A stretch of DNA of 64,000 bases, taken from Bacillota bacterium. Lineage in GTDB: Bacteria; Bacillota; Clostridia; Acetivibrionales; DSM-1351. Positions 17,640 to 26,838 of this stretch are shown here, piece by piece. Location: NCBI GenBank assembly GCA_023409265.1, contig JAEYHZ010000046.1, forward strand, positions 222,940-286,939, written 5' to 3'. Below the pieces are notes generated by a model that searched no databases, was not told where the DNA came from, and saw only the letters and a program-made list of their open reading frames with translations. A program made the translations under genes and the position numbers. Numbering within the stretch: the first letter of the stretch is position 1; each line of letters begins with the position of its first letter.

Positions 17640-18422
17640 ATGCTGGAATTAAAAGATGTTAGTGCTTACTTGGATGATGCAGCAGGTAGAAACAGAGTCT
17701 TTGGACCACTGAGTTTACAGGTTCAAACGGGGGAAATCTGTACTATAATCGGGCCGTCGGGCTGTGGAAAGACAAGCCTTTTGAGAACTTTGGCAGGCTT
17801 GGAGGAGAGCTTTGACGGCAGTATTCAAATGGATGGAAAATACTTGAAACCAATTACTTCAAAAATTGCTTATGTACCTCAAACCTTCGGATTGCTTGAG
17901 TTTAAAACAGTTAGAGAGAACATACTTCTCCCTCTGAAAATCAGAGATATTTCAATCAATAAAGAGCTCATATGGAGATTCTATTATCTGACGGGCCGGC
18001 TGAATGTTGAAGACATACTTGATGAATACCCTGCTCAGCTTTCGATATCCCAACGCCAACGTATTGCCATTGCAAGGAGTTTGGTTATGAAACCGGATTT
18101 GTTACTAATGGATGAGCCTTTTTGCTCACTGGATTCATTATCAAGAGAATGTGCCCAAAAAAAGTTGAAGGAAATTTTAATGGAATTCGGCACGACAACA
18201 CTTATGGTAACACACAGTATTGAAGAGGCAATTTATTTAGGCAACAGAGTTATAGTTTTTTCCTCTGGTGCAGGAAAGATTATAGCTGATATAACTGCTC
18301 TTGACAGTAGAGATGAGGACAGAGCTTCAACCAGATTTGTAAAGCTGACTTCAATAATCAGACAATTGATAAAAGAGGATTGGAGAGAAAACAGGTATGA
18401 AAAAAATAATAATATATGTTAA
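17640..18422 (+). CDS. ABC transporter ATP-binding protein (NitT/TauT/SsuB type)
   Basis: A 260-aa ATPase of the nitrate/sulfonate/taurine family. Walker A is IGPSGCGKTSLL, the Q-loop region is YVPQTFGLLEF, Walker B is LLLMDEPFCSLD, and the switch His is in MVTHSIEEA. The signature is LSISQRQR instead of LSGGQ, a divergent but tolerated form. ATG has AGGAGG seven bases upstream. The permease gene overlaps its 3' end by 26 bases, so the two are translationally coupled. No substrate-binding protein gene is nearby. Confidence 0.9.
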   Translation: MLELKDVSAYLDDAAGRNRVFGPLSLQVQTGEICTIIGPSGCGKTSLLRTLAGLEESFDGSIQMDGKYLKPITSKIAYVPQTFGLLEFKTVRENILLPLKIRDISINKELIWRFYYLTGRLNVEDILDEYPAQLSISQRQRIAIARSLVMKPDLLLMDEPFCSLDSLSRECAQKKLKEILMEFGTTTLMVTHSIEEAIYLGNRVIVFSSGAGKIIADITALDSRDEDRASTRFVKLTSIIRQLIKEDWRENRYEKNNNIC

Positions 18423-19131
18423 AGGGTTTCTAATAGTAAACATACTGTGGTTCATGGCAGCATGGGCTGTGGAAAAGCCGCAGGCTCCAAATCCTATAAG
18501 GGTTTACCATTCCTTTAGGTTTTTTATGATTGAACATTTGTACATAGATATAATTGTCAGCTTATACAGAATCTTTGCAGGAATTACTATTTCATTAGTT
18601 CTGGGAAGCACCATTGGATACCTGATGGCATCAAGGAAAAGTTTAAATACAATTCTTGATCCCATTGTTGTCTTTCTATTTCCGGTTCCAAAAGCTGTAT
18701 TACTGCCTGTAATAATAGCTGTCTTCGGATCAGGTGAAGTCTCTAAAATATTAATAATTACCTTGCTTATTGTATTCCACATTATTATTTCTGTAAGAGA
18801 TACAGTATTATCCATAGACAGGGAGTGTATAGACTATGTTCTCAGCCTTGGAGCCTCAAGGAAGCAGGTTTATAAAAACGTTATTTATCCTCAATTAATT
18901 CCCGGTATAATAAACAACGTCAGAATAAAAATCCGAACTGCCATTTCCATACTGTTTTTCTGTGAAGTTTTCGGAACGCCCATTGGTATGGGGCATTACG
19001 TACTTGATGCTTGGTTGAGAAATGATTATATTTCCATGTACAAGGGGATTATTATTGTCTGCATTATGGGAATAGTCCTTTATTCCTTGGTAGATCTGGC
19101 TGACAGGAAATTAGTCAAATGGAAAAAATAA
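18397..19131 (+). CDS. ABC transporter permease (SsuC/TauC type)
   Basis: A 244-aa inner-membrane permease with about six hydrophobic segments and the EAA-like loop seen in SLGASRKQVYKNVIYPQLIPG, which contacts the ATPase. The start overlaps the end of the ATPase gene. This family imports small anions such as sulfonates, nitrate, or thiamine precursors with a binding protein; that component is missing here, so the substrate cannot be inferred. Transcription appears to end before the response regulator at 19268; no clear terminator was seen. Confidence 0.88.
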   Translation: MKKIIIYVKGFLIVNILWFMAAWAVEKPQAPNPIRVYHSFRFFMIEHLYIDIIVSLYRIFAGITISLVLGSTIGYLMASRKSLNTILDPIVVFLFPVPKAVLLPVIIAVFGSGEVSKILIITLLIVFHIIISVRDTVLSIDRECIDYVLSLGASRKQVYKNVIYPQLIPGIINNVRIKIRTAISILFFCEVFGTPIGMGHYVLDAWLRNDYISMYKGIIIVCIMGIVLYSLVDLADRKLVKWKK

Positions 19132-19267
19132 ACTGAAAGGTGCATGTTTTTAAGTTGCTTTTTAGTTTATTATGGTATAGATTAGTTAATATAATAACGT
19201 ACTTAAGCTCTGGTTTTTAACTGTTGTTTCTGACTGTATTACTTAATAGGCGGAGGTATGCTATACA

Positions 19268-20395
19268 ATGTTAAGAGTGTTTATTGTTGATGACGAACCA
19301 TCAGTAATTGAAGGGCTCAAAATAATGATACCCTGGAGTGAACTGAATTTTGAGCTATGCGGAGAAGCATCAAACGGACAGGAAGCCCTTGCCGAAATAG
19401 AAAAGCTCCATCCCCATTTAATTATAACTGATATCCGTATGCCGGTCATAAGTGGGCTTGAGCTTATTTGTGAAGTCCGAAAGCTGGACTCTGATACAGA
19501 ATTTGTCATTTTAAGCGGCTATGCCGACTTTGCTTATGCCAAGGAAGCTATGAGATATAATGTATCGGACTATTTGTTAAAACCTTTGGAAAAAGAAGAG
19601 ATAATTTCCGTACTTCAGAAAATAAAAAACAAAATGGATGCAAAATTCCTGACATTATACGGATTTTCAAAAAAAGATATCGAGACCTTTAAAATAAGCA
19701 GAAAACTGCCCCACAGAAATATAAAAAATGACTTTTCCAACAATGAAGTTCAGAGCCTATGGTGGAAATCGCTGCGGGAAAACTTTGAAGAAGAACTAAT
19801 ATCAGCCGTCAAACTCATGAATTATGATGATGCAATCAAGCTTATTGACGAACTGTTTGACTGGTTCAGCTCTAAAGAGATTAGTGGCACAAACGCATGT
19901 ATTATGGTAAATAGCTGTGTTTATCATATTCTTTATATTGCATATGAAAGAAATATAAAGTTAAACACAGTCTTACCTTCAGACAGCAGCAACAAATGGG
20001 ATCTTGCAAACCTGAAAAGTTACATGACAAATATTGTTTTGCAGATAATCCGTTTAATGCTTGAGGAAAGAAAAAGAAATTCAAGGAGTTATCTATACGA
20101 AGTTAAAGCATACATAGAAAAGAATTATGAAAAGGATTTAAGCGTTTCACAGCTTGCCGACTTGGTATTTTTGGAGGCTGGATACCTTGGCGATGCATTT
20201 AATAAACTATTCGGCTGCAGTATAAACGAATATCAGCATCGCCTCAGGATAGGTAAAGCAATAGAACTTATTGAAACCACCGATTTGAAACTGAGTGAAA
20301 TTTCAGCGGCAGTTGGTTATAATAATTACAATAACTTTTATTCTCATTTTGGAAGAATCACACATATAAAGCCAACCCAATATGTGCGGAAATAG
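19268..20395 (+). CDS. YesN-type response regulator (REC + AraC HTH), first
   Basis: A 375-aa regulator. Residues 1-120 form a receiver domain with VDDEPSVIEGL, the phosphoacceptor Asp in IITDIRMPVISGLEL and Lys in LLKPLEKEE. Residues ~275-375 form an AraC-type DNA-binding domain with two helix-turn-helix units (LSVSQLADLVFLEAGYLGDAFNKLFG and LSEISAAVGYNNYNNFYSHF). It is shorter than typical YesN proteins (~530 aa) because the middle region is reduced. Its 3' end is four bases from the 3' end of the convergent YesM-type kinase, and a second YesN-type regulator is paired with that kinase. It probably acts on the xylo-oligosaccharide genes nearby. Confidence 0.9.
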   Translation: MLRVFIVDDEPSVIEGLKIMIPWSELNFELCGEASNGQEALAEIEKLHPHLIITDIRMPVISGLELICEVRKLDSDTEFVILSGYADFAYAKEAMRYNVSDYLLKPLEKEEIISVLQKIKNKMDAKFLTLYGFSKKDIETFKISRKLPHRNIKNDFSNNEVQSLWWKSLRENFEEELISAVKLMNYDDAIKLIDELFDWFSSKEISGTNACIMVNSCVYHILYIAYERNIKLNTVLPSDSSNKWDLANLKSYMTNIVLQIIRLMLEERKRNSRSYLYEVKAYIEKNYEKDLSVSQLADLVFLEAGYLGDAFNKLFGCSINEYQHRLRIGKAIELIETTDLKLSEISAAVGYNNYNNFYSHFGRITHIKPTQYVRK

Positions 20396-20399
20396 AAAC

Positions 20400-22208
20400 T
20401 CAAACCTCCTCAATGCGAAGGATTATTTCAGTGCCTCGTTCAGGGGCACTGTGTATGGCAAAGTGAAACCTTTCACCATAATTCATCATCATGCGGCGGT
20501 AAACATTTTGGATGCCGACACCGCTTTCAGTTTCACTATTAGTCACCGCATCCGTATTTAATTCAGCCTTGGGATTTTCCAGCTGGCTAAAAATTGCTTC
20601 AACCTTTTCCTTAGCCATTCCGGATCCGTTGTCCTTAACCGAGATAACAAGCGCATTGTCCATGATATCAGCCTTTATTGCAAGCCTGCGGTTATCTTCC
20701 ATAGACGATTGAAGACCGTGTTTGCAAGCATTTTCTACAATTGGCTGAATACTCATTTTAGGGATGAGGCGTTTGGACTCAATTACTTCAGGTGAAACCT
20801 GTATCTCAAATTCAAACTTATCACCAAACCGGAATTTTTCAATTGCCAGATATTTATCAATAAAGTCCATCTCCTCAGTAACGGTTATCAGGTCACTTCC
20901 GGTTGTAAGCATGCGTTTGAAAAGTTTAGACAGGCTTGAAATGATGGCGGAAAGTTCGGTATATTCATTTTTAACGCAGAAAACAAGTATTGCGTTAAGA
21001 GTATTAAATAAAAAATGAGGATCTACCTGTGCTTGCAAATACTGGTATTCAGCACGTATATTTTCCACTTCTATGCTCTTTTTCTGCATCTCAAGCTTGT
21101 AAACAACATTTATCAGTTCGTTGATTTCAGCGATCATATTGTTGAAAGCTCTTATTAACCAACCAACCTCGTCTTTTCCTGTATTGGAAAGCAGCAGCGG
21201 CTCCATATGGTCTTCGCTGACTTTTTTTATATGGGTGGACAGAGCTGATAAGCGATAACTCATTGAGTTAAGCACCGACCATATTAAAAACACCGAGAAC
21301 GCAGAAAGAGAAAGCGTAATCAGCAAAATATATGCCAACACAACCAACTGGCTTTTGTAAATTAAATATTTGTTATATACACCAGTTATTTTCCAGCCTT
21401 CAAAGTAAGGTGCCGGACCAATTGCATCCTGGAGAATATAGTAACTGTCATCCAGCGGAAGCTTTAGGTCTGAAACTGTTCCATTATTTCTTGAATTCAT
21501 GTTTTGAGTACTCCAGATGATATTATCACCTGTGGCAGTAAGATATGTATTCATACTTTCAGTTTCACTTTTAAGCTTGTCAATTATCCGGTCCAGTTTC
21601 AACTCTATAAGCAGGAAGTTTGTAGCATTTTTTAAATAGGTGGGTGAGTTGATTTTCCGGATGATTGTTAATCTGTTTCTATACGGAGTAATAGCTATAG
21701 CTGTAGAGCCGGGATAAACCACAAGATTTGAGCTGCTTTCAGAAGCCATCCTGTACCATTCACTTTTACGGGCGGTATTGTCCAATACACGGAAATAGTC
21801 GGTGTTGATGAAATGAGGATCAGCTATATACAGCGAGATCTCGGCTATGTCGGGGTTACTGACCAGATACATGTTAAAACGGTTCCTCAGCGAATTCCAG
21901 TAAAGGTCGTAATGCTCGACAGGGGTAGAAAAGCCTTTGGACAAATCGCTGAGCAGGGACTTGTCCGCATTTACCTGATTTGCAATATTGACAGCGGTCT
22001 GAGTCAGAACATAAAAATCATTGGATGCACCCTCAAAGGTCTGGTTCAGGTAATGTGTTTCATTCTGTTGCATTGCCCGAGAAGTAAAAGCCACCCAAAC
22101 GATACCTCCTGCGATTACAGGCAGACATATGCAAAAAATATATACTAAAATAAATTTTCGTCTGATACTGATGTTGTCAAAGGAAACGAAAAATCTTCTC
22201 ATTATCAT
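20400..22208 (-). CDS. YesM-type sensor histidine kinase, xylan locus
   Basis: A 602-aa membrane sensor kinase. Two hydrophobic segments (~18-40 and ~290-315) flank an extracellular sensor region. A HAMP region follows, then a His_kinase (PF06580) segment with QAQVDPHFLFNTLNA carrying the phosphorylated His. The ATPase domain shows IQPIVENACKHG (N-box) and VKDNGSGM (G-box). The ATG follows GGGGAGG by five bases. It lies 41 bases downstream of the second response regulator on the same strand, forming a two-component operon. Such pairs in Firmicutes usually sense oligosaccharides and activate adjacent LplABC transporters. Confidence 0.92.
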   Translation of the reverse strand: MIMRRFFVSFDNISIRRKFILVYIFCICLPVIAGGIVWVAFTSRAMQQNETHYLNQTFEGASNDFYVLTQTAVNIANQVNADKSLLSDLSKGFSTPVEHYDLYWNSLRNRFNMYLVSNPDIAEISLYIADPHFINTDYFRVLDNTARKSEWYRMASESSSNLVVYPGSTAIAITPYRNRLTIIRKINSPTYLKNATNFLLIELKLDRIIDKLKSETESMNTYLTATGDNIIWSTQNMNSRNNGTVSDLKLPLDDSYYILQDAIGPAPYFEGWKITGVYNKYLIYKSQLVVLAYILLITLSLSAFSVFLIWSVLNSMSYRLSALSTHIKKVSEDHMEPLLLSNTGKDEVGWLIRAFNNMIAEINELINVVYKLEMQKKSIEVENIRAEYQYLQAQVDPHFLFNTLNAILVFCVKNEYTELSAIISSLSKLFKRMLTTGSDLITVTEEMDFIDKYLAIEKFRFGDKFEFEIQVSPEVIESKRLIPKMSIQPIVENACKHGLQSSMEDNRRLAIKADIMDNALVISVKDNGSGMAKEKVEAIFSQLENPKAELNTDAVTNSETESGVGIQNVYRRMMMNYGERFHFAIHSAPERGTEIILRIEEV

Positions 22209-22249
22209 TGGTGCCTCCCCTATTTTACTCTATAAGGCTGCTTTATTGA

Positions 22250-23836
22250 TCACGAATATTTCTTTTTATACTCTGAAGGCGAAATGCCGGTAAATTCCTT
22301 GAATTTTTCCGTAAAGTAACGATAGTCGGAATAGCCCGATTCCTCACAAACAGCGGTTATTTTCATATTTGCCGATGCTATGAGCATTTTAGCGTGTTCA
22401 ATTCGCAAATAGTTAAAATAATCATTGAATTTTTGTCCGGTTTTCTTTTTTATTATTTTACTTATTATGATTGCAGACAATGAAAATTTCTCAGCAATAC
22501 TTTGTAAGGAAAGAGCTTTTGTGTAATTTCCCTTAATATAATCTATAATTTCATTTTCCAGCAAAAACAACGGTTTGTCATTGTGAATATTCTGTTTTTG
22601 AAAAATAAACTTGCACATTTCAAGGGCCAGTTTTTTACAATTTGGATTTAAATTACCTACCGACGCGGTAAAATTAAGGATAACCCTGTTGGCCTCGATT
22701 CCGTCTGCATAGGACATTTTCATGACTACATCTGCCAGCCTGTAAAGGCAAATGGAATAAAGCCGACGTGAAACGGCAGTGTGTTTAAGCTTGAGAAAAA
22801 ACTCATCAACAGCACTTATTACCTGATTGACATCATTTCCTTTTAAAGAATTGACAACCTTGTCAAAAGGCAGATTGGGAAATATTGACGCTCTCCCGGG
22901 TTTGAACTGGCTTTGAGTGACTGTCTTTACTTCAAGTTCCTCATAATTGACCACACTATTTTCAGGGTGCAGCATGCAGTAAGTTTGGAGCTGCTCAAGC
23001 TGCCTGCCGCATTTATAAATACTATCAATAACTCCGCTGTCATTAATTCCGCTGATCAGCAGCCAAAAGGAACTGATACCATAGCTCTTTAAATCTGCAT
23101 CCCTTAACTGATCGGCTAACTTTTCAGCAGATCTGGCTCCATCTGAAAATATTTGCATGCTGTCATTCATAATTATGATATAGCTGCCGTTGCCATTGTA
23201 GAATAAGCAGCTTTCGTTCGGAATACCTGTTAGCCGTATAAGCAGATCATATATTATGCTTTCTGGATTATTAATTATATTTTCATTGGAATCTGCTATA
23301 AATTGTACAATACGTATTTTAGCACTTTCGGGTATATCAAAAATGTTTCGTGCCTTCCGTCCCAATTTTTCGCCGCGCTTCCCATCCATAATATCATTGA
23401 ACAGTTGATTGGCAGTATAGCGGATAAGCTCAAGGTTTTCCTGCCTTGCATATTTTTCATTTTCAATAATTCCTGCTGCGTGGCAAAGCTCATTTTCCAA
23501 TTCCTCAGAACCCAAAGGTTTGGTAAGATATCCAAGAGCACCGAGCTGCAAAGCTTTCTGAGCATAGATAAAATCATTGTAGCCACTGAGAAGAATAAAT
23601 TTTGGTGGGGTGGATATTTCATTGTTTACTTTCTCGATTAGTTCCAGTCCATTCAAACCGGGCATCCGGATATCGCAGATAACCAATTCAGGTCTGGTTT
23701 CATCAATAACCGAAAAAGAGGCTGCACCATCCGATGCTTCCCCTACAATTTTAAAGCCCAGCTTATCCCAATTAACAAAAATCCTTAGCCCTTCAAGCAC
23801 CGAAGGCTCGTCATCTGCCAGAACAACTTTCAGCAT
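22250..23836 (-). CDS. YesN-type response regulator (REC + AraC HTH), second
   Basis: A 528-aa regulator with the full YesN plan. The receiver (~1-120) shows LADDEPSVLEGLRIF, VICDIRMPGLNGLEL (phosphoacceptor) and LTKPLGSEE. A ~300-residue middle region follows, then an AraC-type DNA-binding domain in the last ~100 residues (LSLQSIAEKFSLSAIIISKIIKKKTG, ITAVCEESGYSDYRYFTEKFKEFTG). The start ATG at 23836 has AAGGGG upstream. The gene is divergent from the importer's binding protein gene, the usual position for its regulator. Confidence 0.92.
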   Translation of the reverse strand: MLKVVLADDEPSVLEGLRIFVNWDKLGFKIVGEASDGAASFSVIDETRPELVICDIRMPGLNGLELIEKVNNEISTPPKFILLSGYNDFIYAQKALQLGALGYLTKPLGSEELENELCHAAGIIENEKYARQENLELIRYTANQLFNDIMDGKRGEKLGRKARNIFDIPESAKIRIVQFIADSNENIINNPESIIYDLLIRLTGIPNESCLFYNGNGSYIIIMNDSMQIFSDGARSAEKLADQLRDADLKSYGISSFWLLISGINDSGVIDSIYKCGRQLEQLQTYCMLHPENSVVNYEELEVKTVTQSQFKPGRASIFPNLPFDKVVNSLKGNDVNQVISAVDEFFLKLKHTAVSRRLYSICLYRLADVVMKMSYADGIEANRVILNFTASVGNLNPNCKKLALEMCKFIFQKQNIHNDKPLFLLENEIIDYIKGNYTKALSLQSIAEKFSLSAIIISKIIKKKTGQKFNDYFNYLRIEHAKMLIASANMKITAVCEESGYSDYRYFTEKFKEFTGISPSEYKKKYS

Positions 23837-23940
23837 TTTGCTAACCCCTTTAAAAAATGTCCTATATTTATCCCTAATTTGATAATTTACTTTAGGTGGA
23901 CTTATCAAATATAATCCAATTATACAAGAGGCGGGTTGAA

Positions 23941-24007
23941 CAGTCAAATAGACTGAAAAGCGTAAAAAACAACCCTAATTTCATTCAGGAAGCTTTTTAC
24001 GTATAAT
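23941..24007 (+). promoter_or_regulatory. promoter and inverted repeat upstream of the oligosaccharide importer
   Basis: TATAAT at 24002-24007 lies 33 bases before the binding-protein start. The -35 position holds only TTTCAT, which suggests activator dependence. An inverted repeat CAGTC-N5-GACTG (23941-23955) lies further upstream and may be an operator. Assignments are from inspection only. Confidence 0.45.
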
Positions 24008-24039
24008 ACCCGCAAATAAATTTTAGGAGGATCAGAATT

Positions 24040-25770
24040 ATGAAACGGTTTGCATCATTTGTTTTAGCAGCGGCTTTTGCAGTTACAATGTCCGCATGCG
24101 GTAACAGTAATGAGCCAACAACCAGTACTCAAGCAGCGTCGACTAGCAGTAGCGCGCCATCCACAACTGCATCATCAGGCAGCACTTTACCGGTGCTTTC
24201 ACCTGAAAATCCTGTTGAACTGAGCATTTGGATTACTACAAATCAAGCAGCTCCAAATAGTGACAATAAGCTTTCAAAGTTATTGAAGGATAAGCTGGGT
24301 GTGACGCTTAATTACGAAATAATAACTCCGGATAAACAAGACGAAAAGATAGGTGTTGCTCTTGCCGGCGGTGAATATCCGGATTTGCTCGGTGTTACTG
24401 ATCAAAACGCACGTATGGTCACAGGCGGTGCTTTTATCCCATTGGATGAGTATTTAACTCCAGAAGCTGCAGGCACATTATATGAACATGTTAAGCCTTA
24501 CTGGAATAAGATAGCTTATGACGGCGGACAAGGAAAGCATATATACCAAATTCCAAACTATAACCGTTATTATGGTGATATCACAGGCGGTACAAACTTT
24601 GGCGCCTCAGGTTTCTGGATTCAGAAAGCTGTTCTTGCAGATGCCGGATATCCTGATCTGTCAAACATGACACTTGAAAAGTATTTCAAGCTGATTGAAG
24701 ACTATAAGAATAAATACCCAACTATAGATGGACAGCCGACAGTCGGCTTTGAAATCCTTTGTGCTCAAGGAAGGGAGTTTGGTTTAACTAATCCGCCTGA
24801 GTATCTTGCAGGTCATCCAAATAATGGTGGCGTTATTGTTGAAAACGATGTAGCAGCAATATTTGCCGACAAGGATGTCGCAAAGAGATATTATAAGACT
24901 TTGAACGAAATGAATGCAAAAGGACTTGTTGATAAAGAAAGCTTTACACAGACACTAGACCAATACCATGCAAAAATTGCTACAGGCCGTGTACTCGGTA
25001 TGTATGACCAGCGTTGGAGCTATGGCAATGGCCATGATGCTCTTGTTGCAGCCGGTAAGGACGAACGTACTTACGTAGCGACACAGCCAACATATGATGG
25101 AATAGCTCCATACTATGCGGACAGAGACGTTATGAACCTCAACCAGGGTCTTGGAGTATCAGTGACCTGTAAGCAGCCCGCAGTTGCTGTTGCCTTCATT
25201 AACACAATATTGACAGAAGAATGGCAGAAGATTCTCTCATGGGGTATTGAAGGTGAAGATTATGTTAAGGGTGCCGACGGAAGATTTTCAAGAACTGAAA
25301 AACAGCGTGCAGATAACAGAGACCTTGTCTGGAGAGCTTCAAACCAATTAATGGCTCTCAGAGACATAATGCCAAAGCATAATGGTTCTTTTTCAGATGG
25401 AAATGCATATAGTCCGGATGATCAGCCGGAAGAATTCTACGCTGACTTAAAGCCATACGATAAGGAATTCTTAAGCAAGTACAACAAAAAGACCTGGAGA
25501 GACTTCAACAATCAGCCACCGGAAAACCCTGTTTACTATCCGGCTTGGAACATAGCTCTTCCTGACGGAAGTGATGCTCAGATGGCAGACAAACAGTTAA
25601 AAGACACTGCACTGCAGTTCCTGCCAAAAGCTATTATGGCTAAGCCAGCTGACTTTGATAAGGTTTGGACTGAATATACAACTGCTATAGGCAAAATTAA
25701 TGTTAAAGCATATGAAGATGCTATAAATGCAGGAATTCAGGATAGAATCAAAAATTGGTCATCTAAATAG
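24040..25770 (+). CDS. extracellular solute-binding lipoprotein of an LplABC-type oligosaccharide importer
   Basis: A 576-aa lipoprotein that would capture oligosaccharides at the cell surface. The signal peptide ends in the lipobox MSAC with Cys at residue 20. A Ser/Thr-rich linker (~22-50) then leads into a family 1 solute-binding fold with SIWITTNQAAPNSDNK and many Trp/Tyr positions suited to sugar stacking. Its length matches LplA/YtcQ-type proteins. ATG follows AGGAGG. The two permease genes follow after an intercistronic terminator-like hairpin; no ATPase gene is adjacent, as usual for this class, which shares an MsmX-type ATPase. Xylo-oligosaccharides are the probable ligand from gene context. 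Confidence 0.92.
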   Translation: MKRFASFVLAAAFAVTMSACGNSNEPTTSTQAASTSSSAPSTTASSGSTLPVLSPENPVELSIWITTNQAAPNSDNKLSKLLKDKLGVTLNYEIITPDKQDEKIGVALAGGEYPDLLGVTDQNARMVTGGAFIPLDEYLTPEAAGTLYEHVKPYWNKIAYDGGQGKHIYQIPNYNRYYGDITGGTNFGASGFWIQKAVLADAGYPDLSNMTLEKYFKLIEDYKNKYPTIDGQPTVGFEILCAQGREFGLTNPPEYLAGHPNNGGVIVENDVAAIFADKDVAKRYYKTLNEMNAKGLVDKESFTQTLDQYHAKIATGRVLGMYDQRWSYGNGHDALVAAGKDERTYVATQPTYDGIAPYYADRDVMNLNQGLGVSVTCKQPAVAVAFINTILTEEWQKILSWGIEGEDYVKGADGRFSRTEKQRADNRDLVWRASNQLMALRDIMPKHNGSFSDGNAYSPDDQPEEFYADLKPYDKEFLSKYNKKTWRDFNNQPPENPVYYPAWNIALPDGSDAQMADKQLKDTALQFLPKAIMAKPADFDKVWTEYTTAIGKINVKAYEDAINAGIQDRIKNWSSK

Positions 25771-25808
25771 TTTTATTTGATAGTTAATTATTAAAATAAT
25801 TAATCTGG

Positions 25809-25837
25809 GAAAAGGGGATGCAAGTCCCCTTTTTTTA
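25809..25837 (+). terminator. intercistronic hairpin between binding protein and permeases
   Basis: AAAGGGGA/TCCCCTTT forms an 8-bp stem with a T7 run. It is a Rho-independent terminator by shape but lies inside the operon. Partial termination here would give more binding protein than permease. Confidence 0.75.
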
Positions 25838-25858
25838 GATAAACAGGAGGTAAAAAAG

Positions 25859-26821
25859 ATGAAGGCAAAAACGCCGGCTCTTCCAAGAAATCGCAGGAAT
25901 ATCTGGGGCACCATAATCTCACAGCGTGAGCTGATTATCATGAGTGTGCCCCTCCTGCTATACAAAATATTGTTTTCGTATGTGCCGATAACTGGCTGGA
26001 CTATGGCATTTCAGAATTTCAAACCTTCAATCAGAAGTACATTTGATCAGCAGTGGGTTGGTTTTGAAAATTTTGTCAAGTTATTTACCGGCATAAATGG
26101 TGAACGCTTTATAAGAGATATCCGAAACACGCTGGCGCAAAGTTTTTTTACACTTGTAGTTAGTTATATAGGTGCAATACTTCTGGCATTAATGTTAAAC
26201 GAGGTAAAAAACATAGGATTTAAGCGTATTGTACAGAACATAACATATATGCCTCACTTTTTATCATGGATCATTGTTGCAGGACTGGTTTCCACCTCTC
26301 TTGCACTTCCCTCAAGTGGGGGTATTATCAACATAGTGTTGACTAAGCTTCATATTATTAATGAACCAATACAATTTCTTTCAAATCCGGATTATTTCTG
26401 GGGAGTTGTTGCAGGTTCCCATTTGTGGAAGGAACTTGGCTGGAACACAATAATTTATCTTGCCGCTATGACTGCAATCGACCCTGCCCTGTATGAGGCA
26501 GCCGATATAGATGGAGCTAACCGCTATCGTAAAATGTGGAATATAACCCTTCCATCAATTAAAGCCACTATAGTTATACTGCTCATTATGAGTATAGGTT
26601 GGATTCTGGAGGCAGGCTTTGAAATCCAATACTTCCTTGGAAACGGTCTTGTAATTGAAAAAGCTGAGACTATTGATATTTTTGTTCTCAAGTACGGTAT
26701 ACAAATGGGTAATTATTCACTGGCAACTGTAGCTGGTATATTTAAAACCATAGTAAGTATTATATTGATCGCAGGTGCTAACTGGATTGCCGGACGACTA
26801 GGCGAAGAAAAGTTAATCTAA
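25859..26821 (+). CDS. oligosaccharide ABC permease, LplB/YteP type
   Basis: A 320-aa permease with about six membrane segments. The cytoplasmic coupling loop reads EAADIDGANRYRKMWNITLP, the EAA motif of carbohydrate permeases. The N-terminus is typical of LplB relatives (LPLLLYKILFSYVPITGW). ATG has AGGAGG upstream. It would pair with the next gene to form the membrane channel. Confidence 0.92.
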   Translation: MKAKTPALPRNRRNIWGTIISQRELIIMSVPLLLYKILFSYVPITGWTMAFQNFKPSIRSTFDQQWVGFENFVKLFTGINGERFIRDIRNTLAQSFFTLVVSYIGAILLALMLNEVKNIGFKRIVQNITYMPHFLSWIIVAGLVSTSLALPSSGGIINIVLTKLHIINEPIQFLSNPDYFWGVVAGSHLWKELGWNTIIYLAAMTAIDPALYEAADIDGANRYRKMWNITLPSIKATIVILLIMSIGWILEAGFEIQYFLGNGLVIEKAETIDIFVLKYGIQMGNYSLATVAGIFKTIVSIILIAGANWIAGRLGEEKLI

Positions 26822-26838
26822 AGGAGGGGGGAAGCTAA

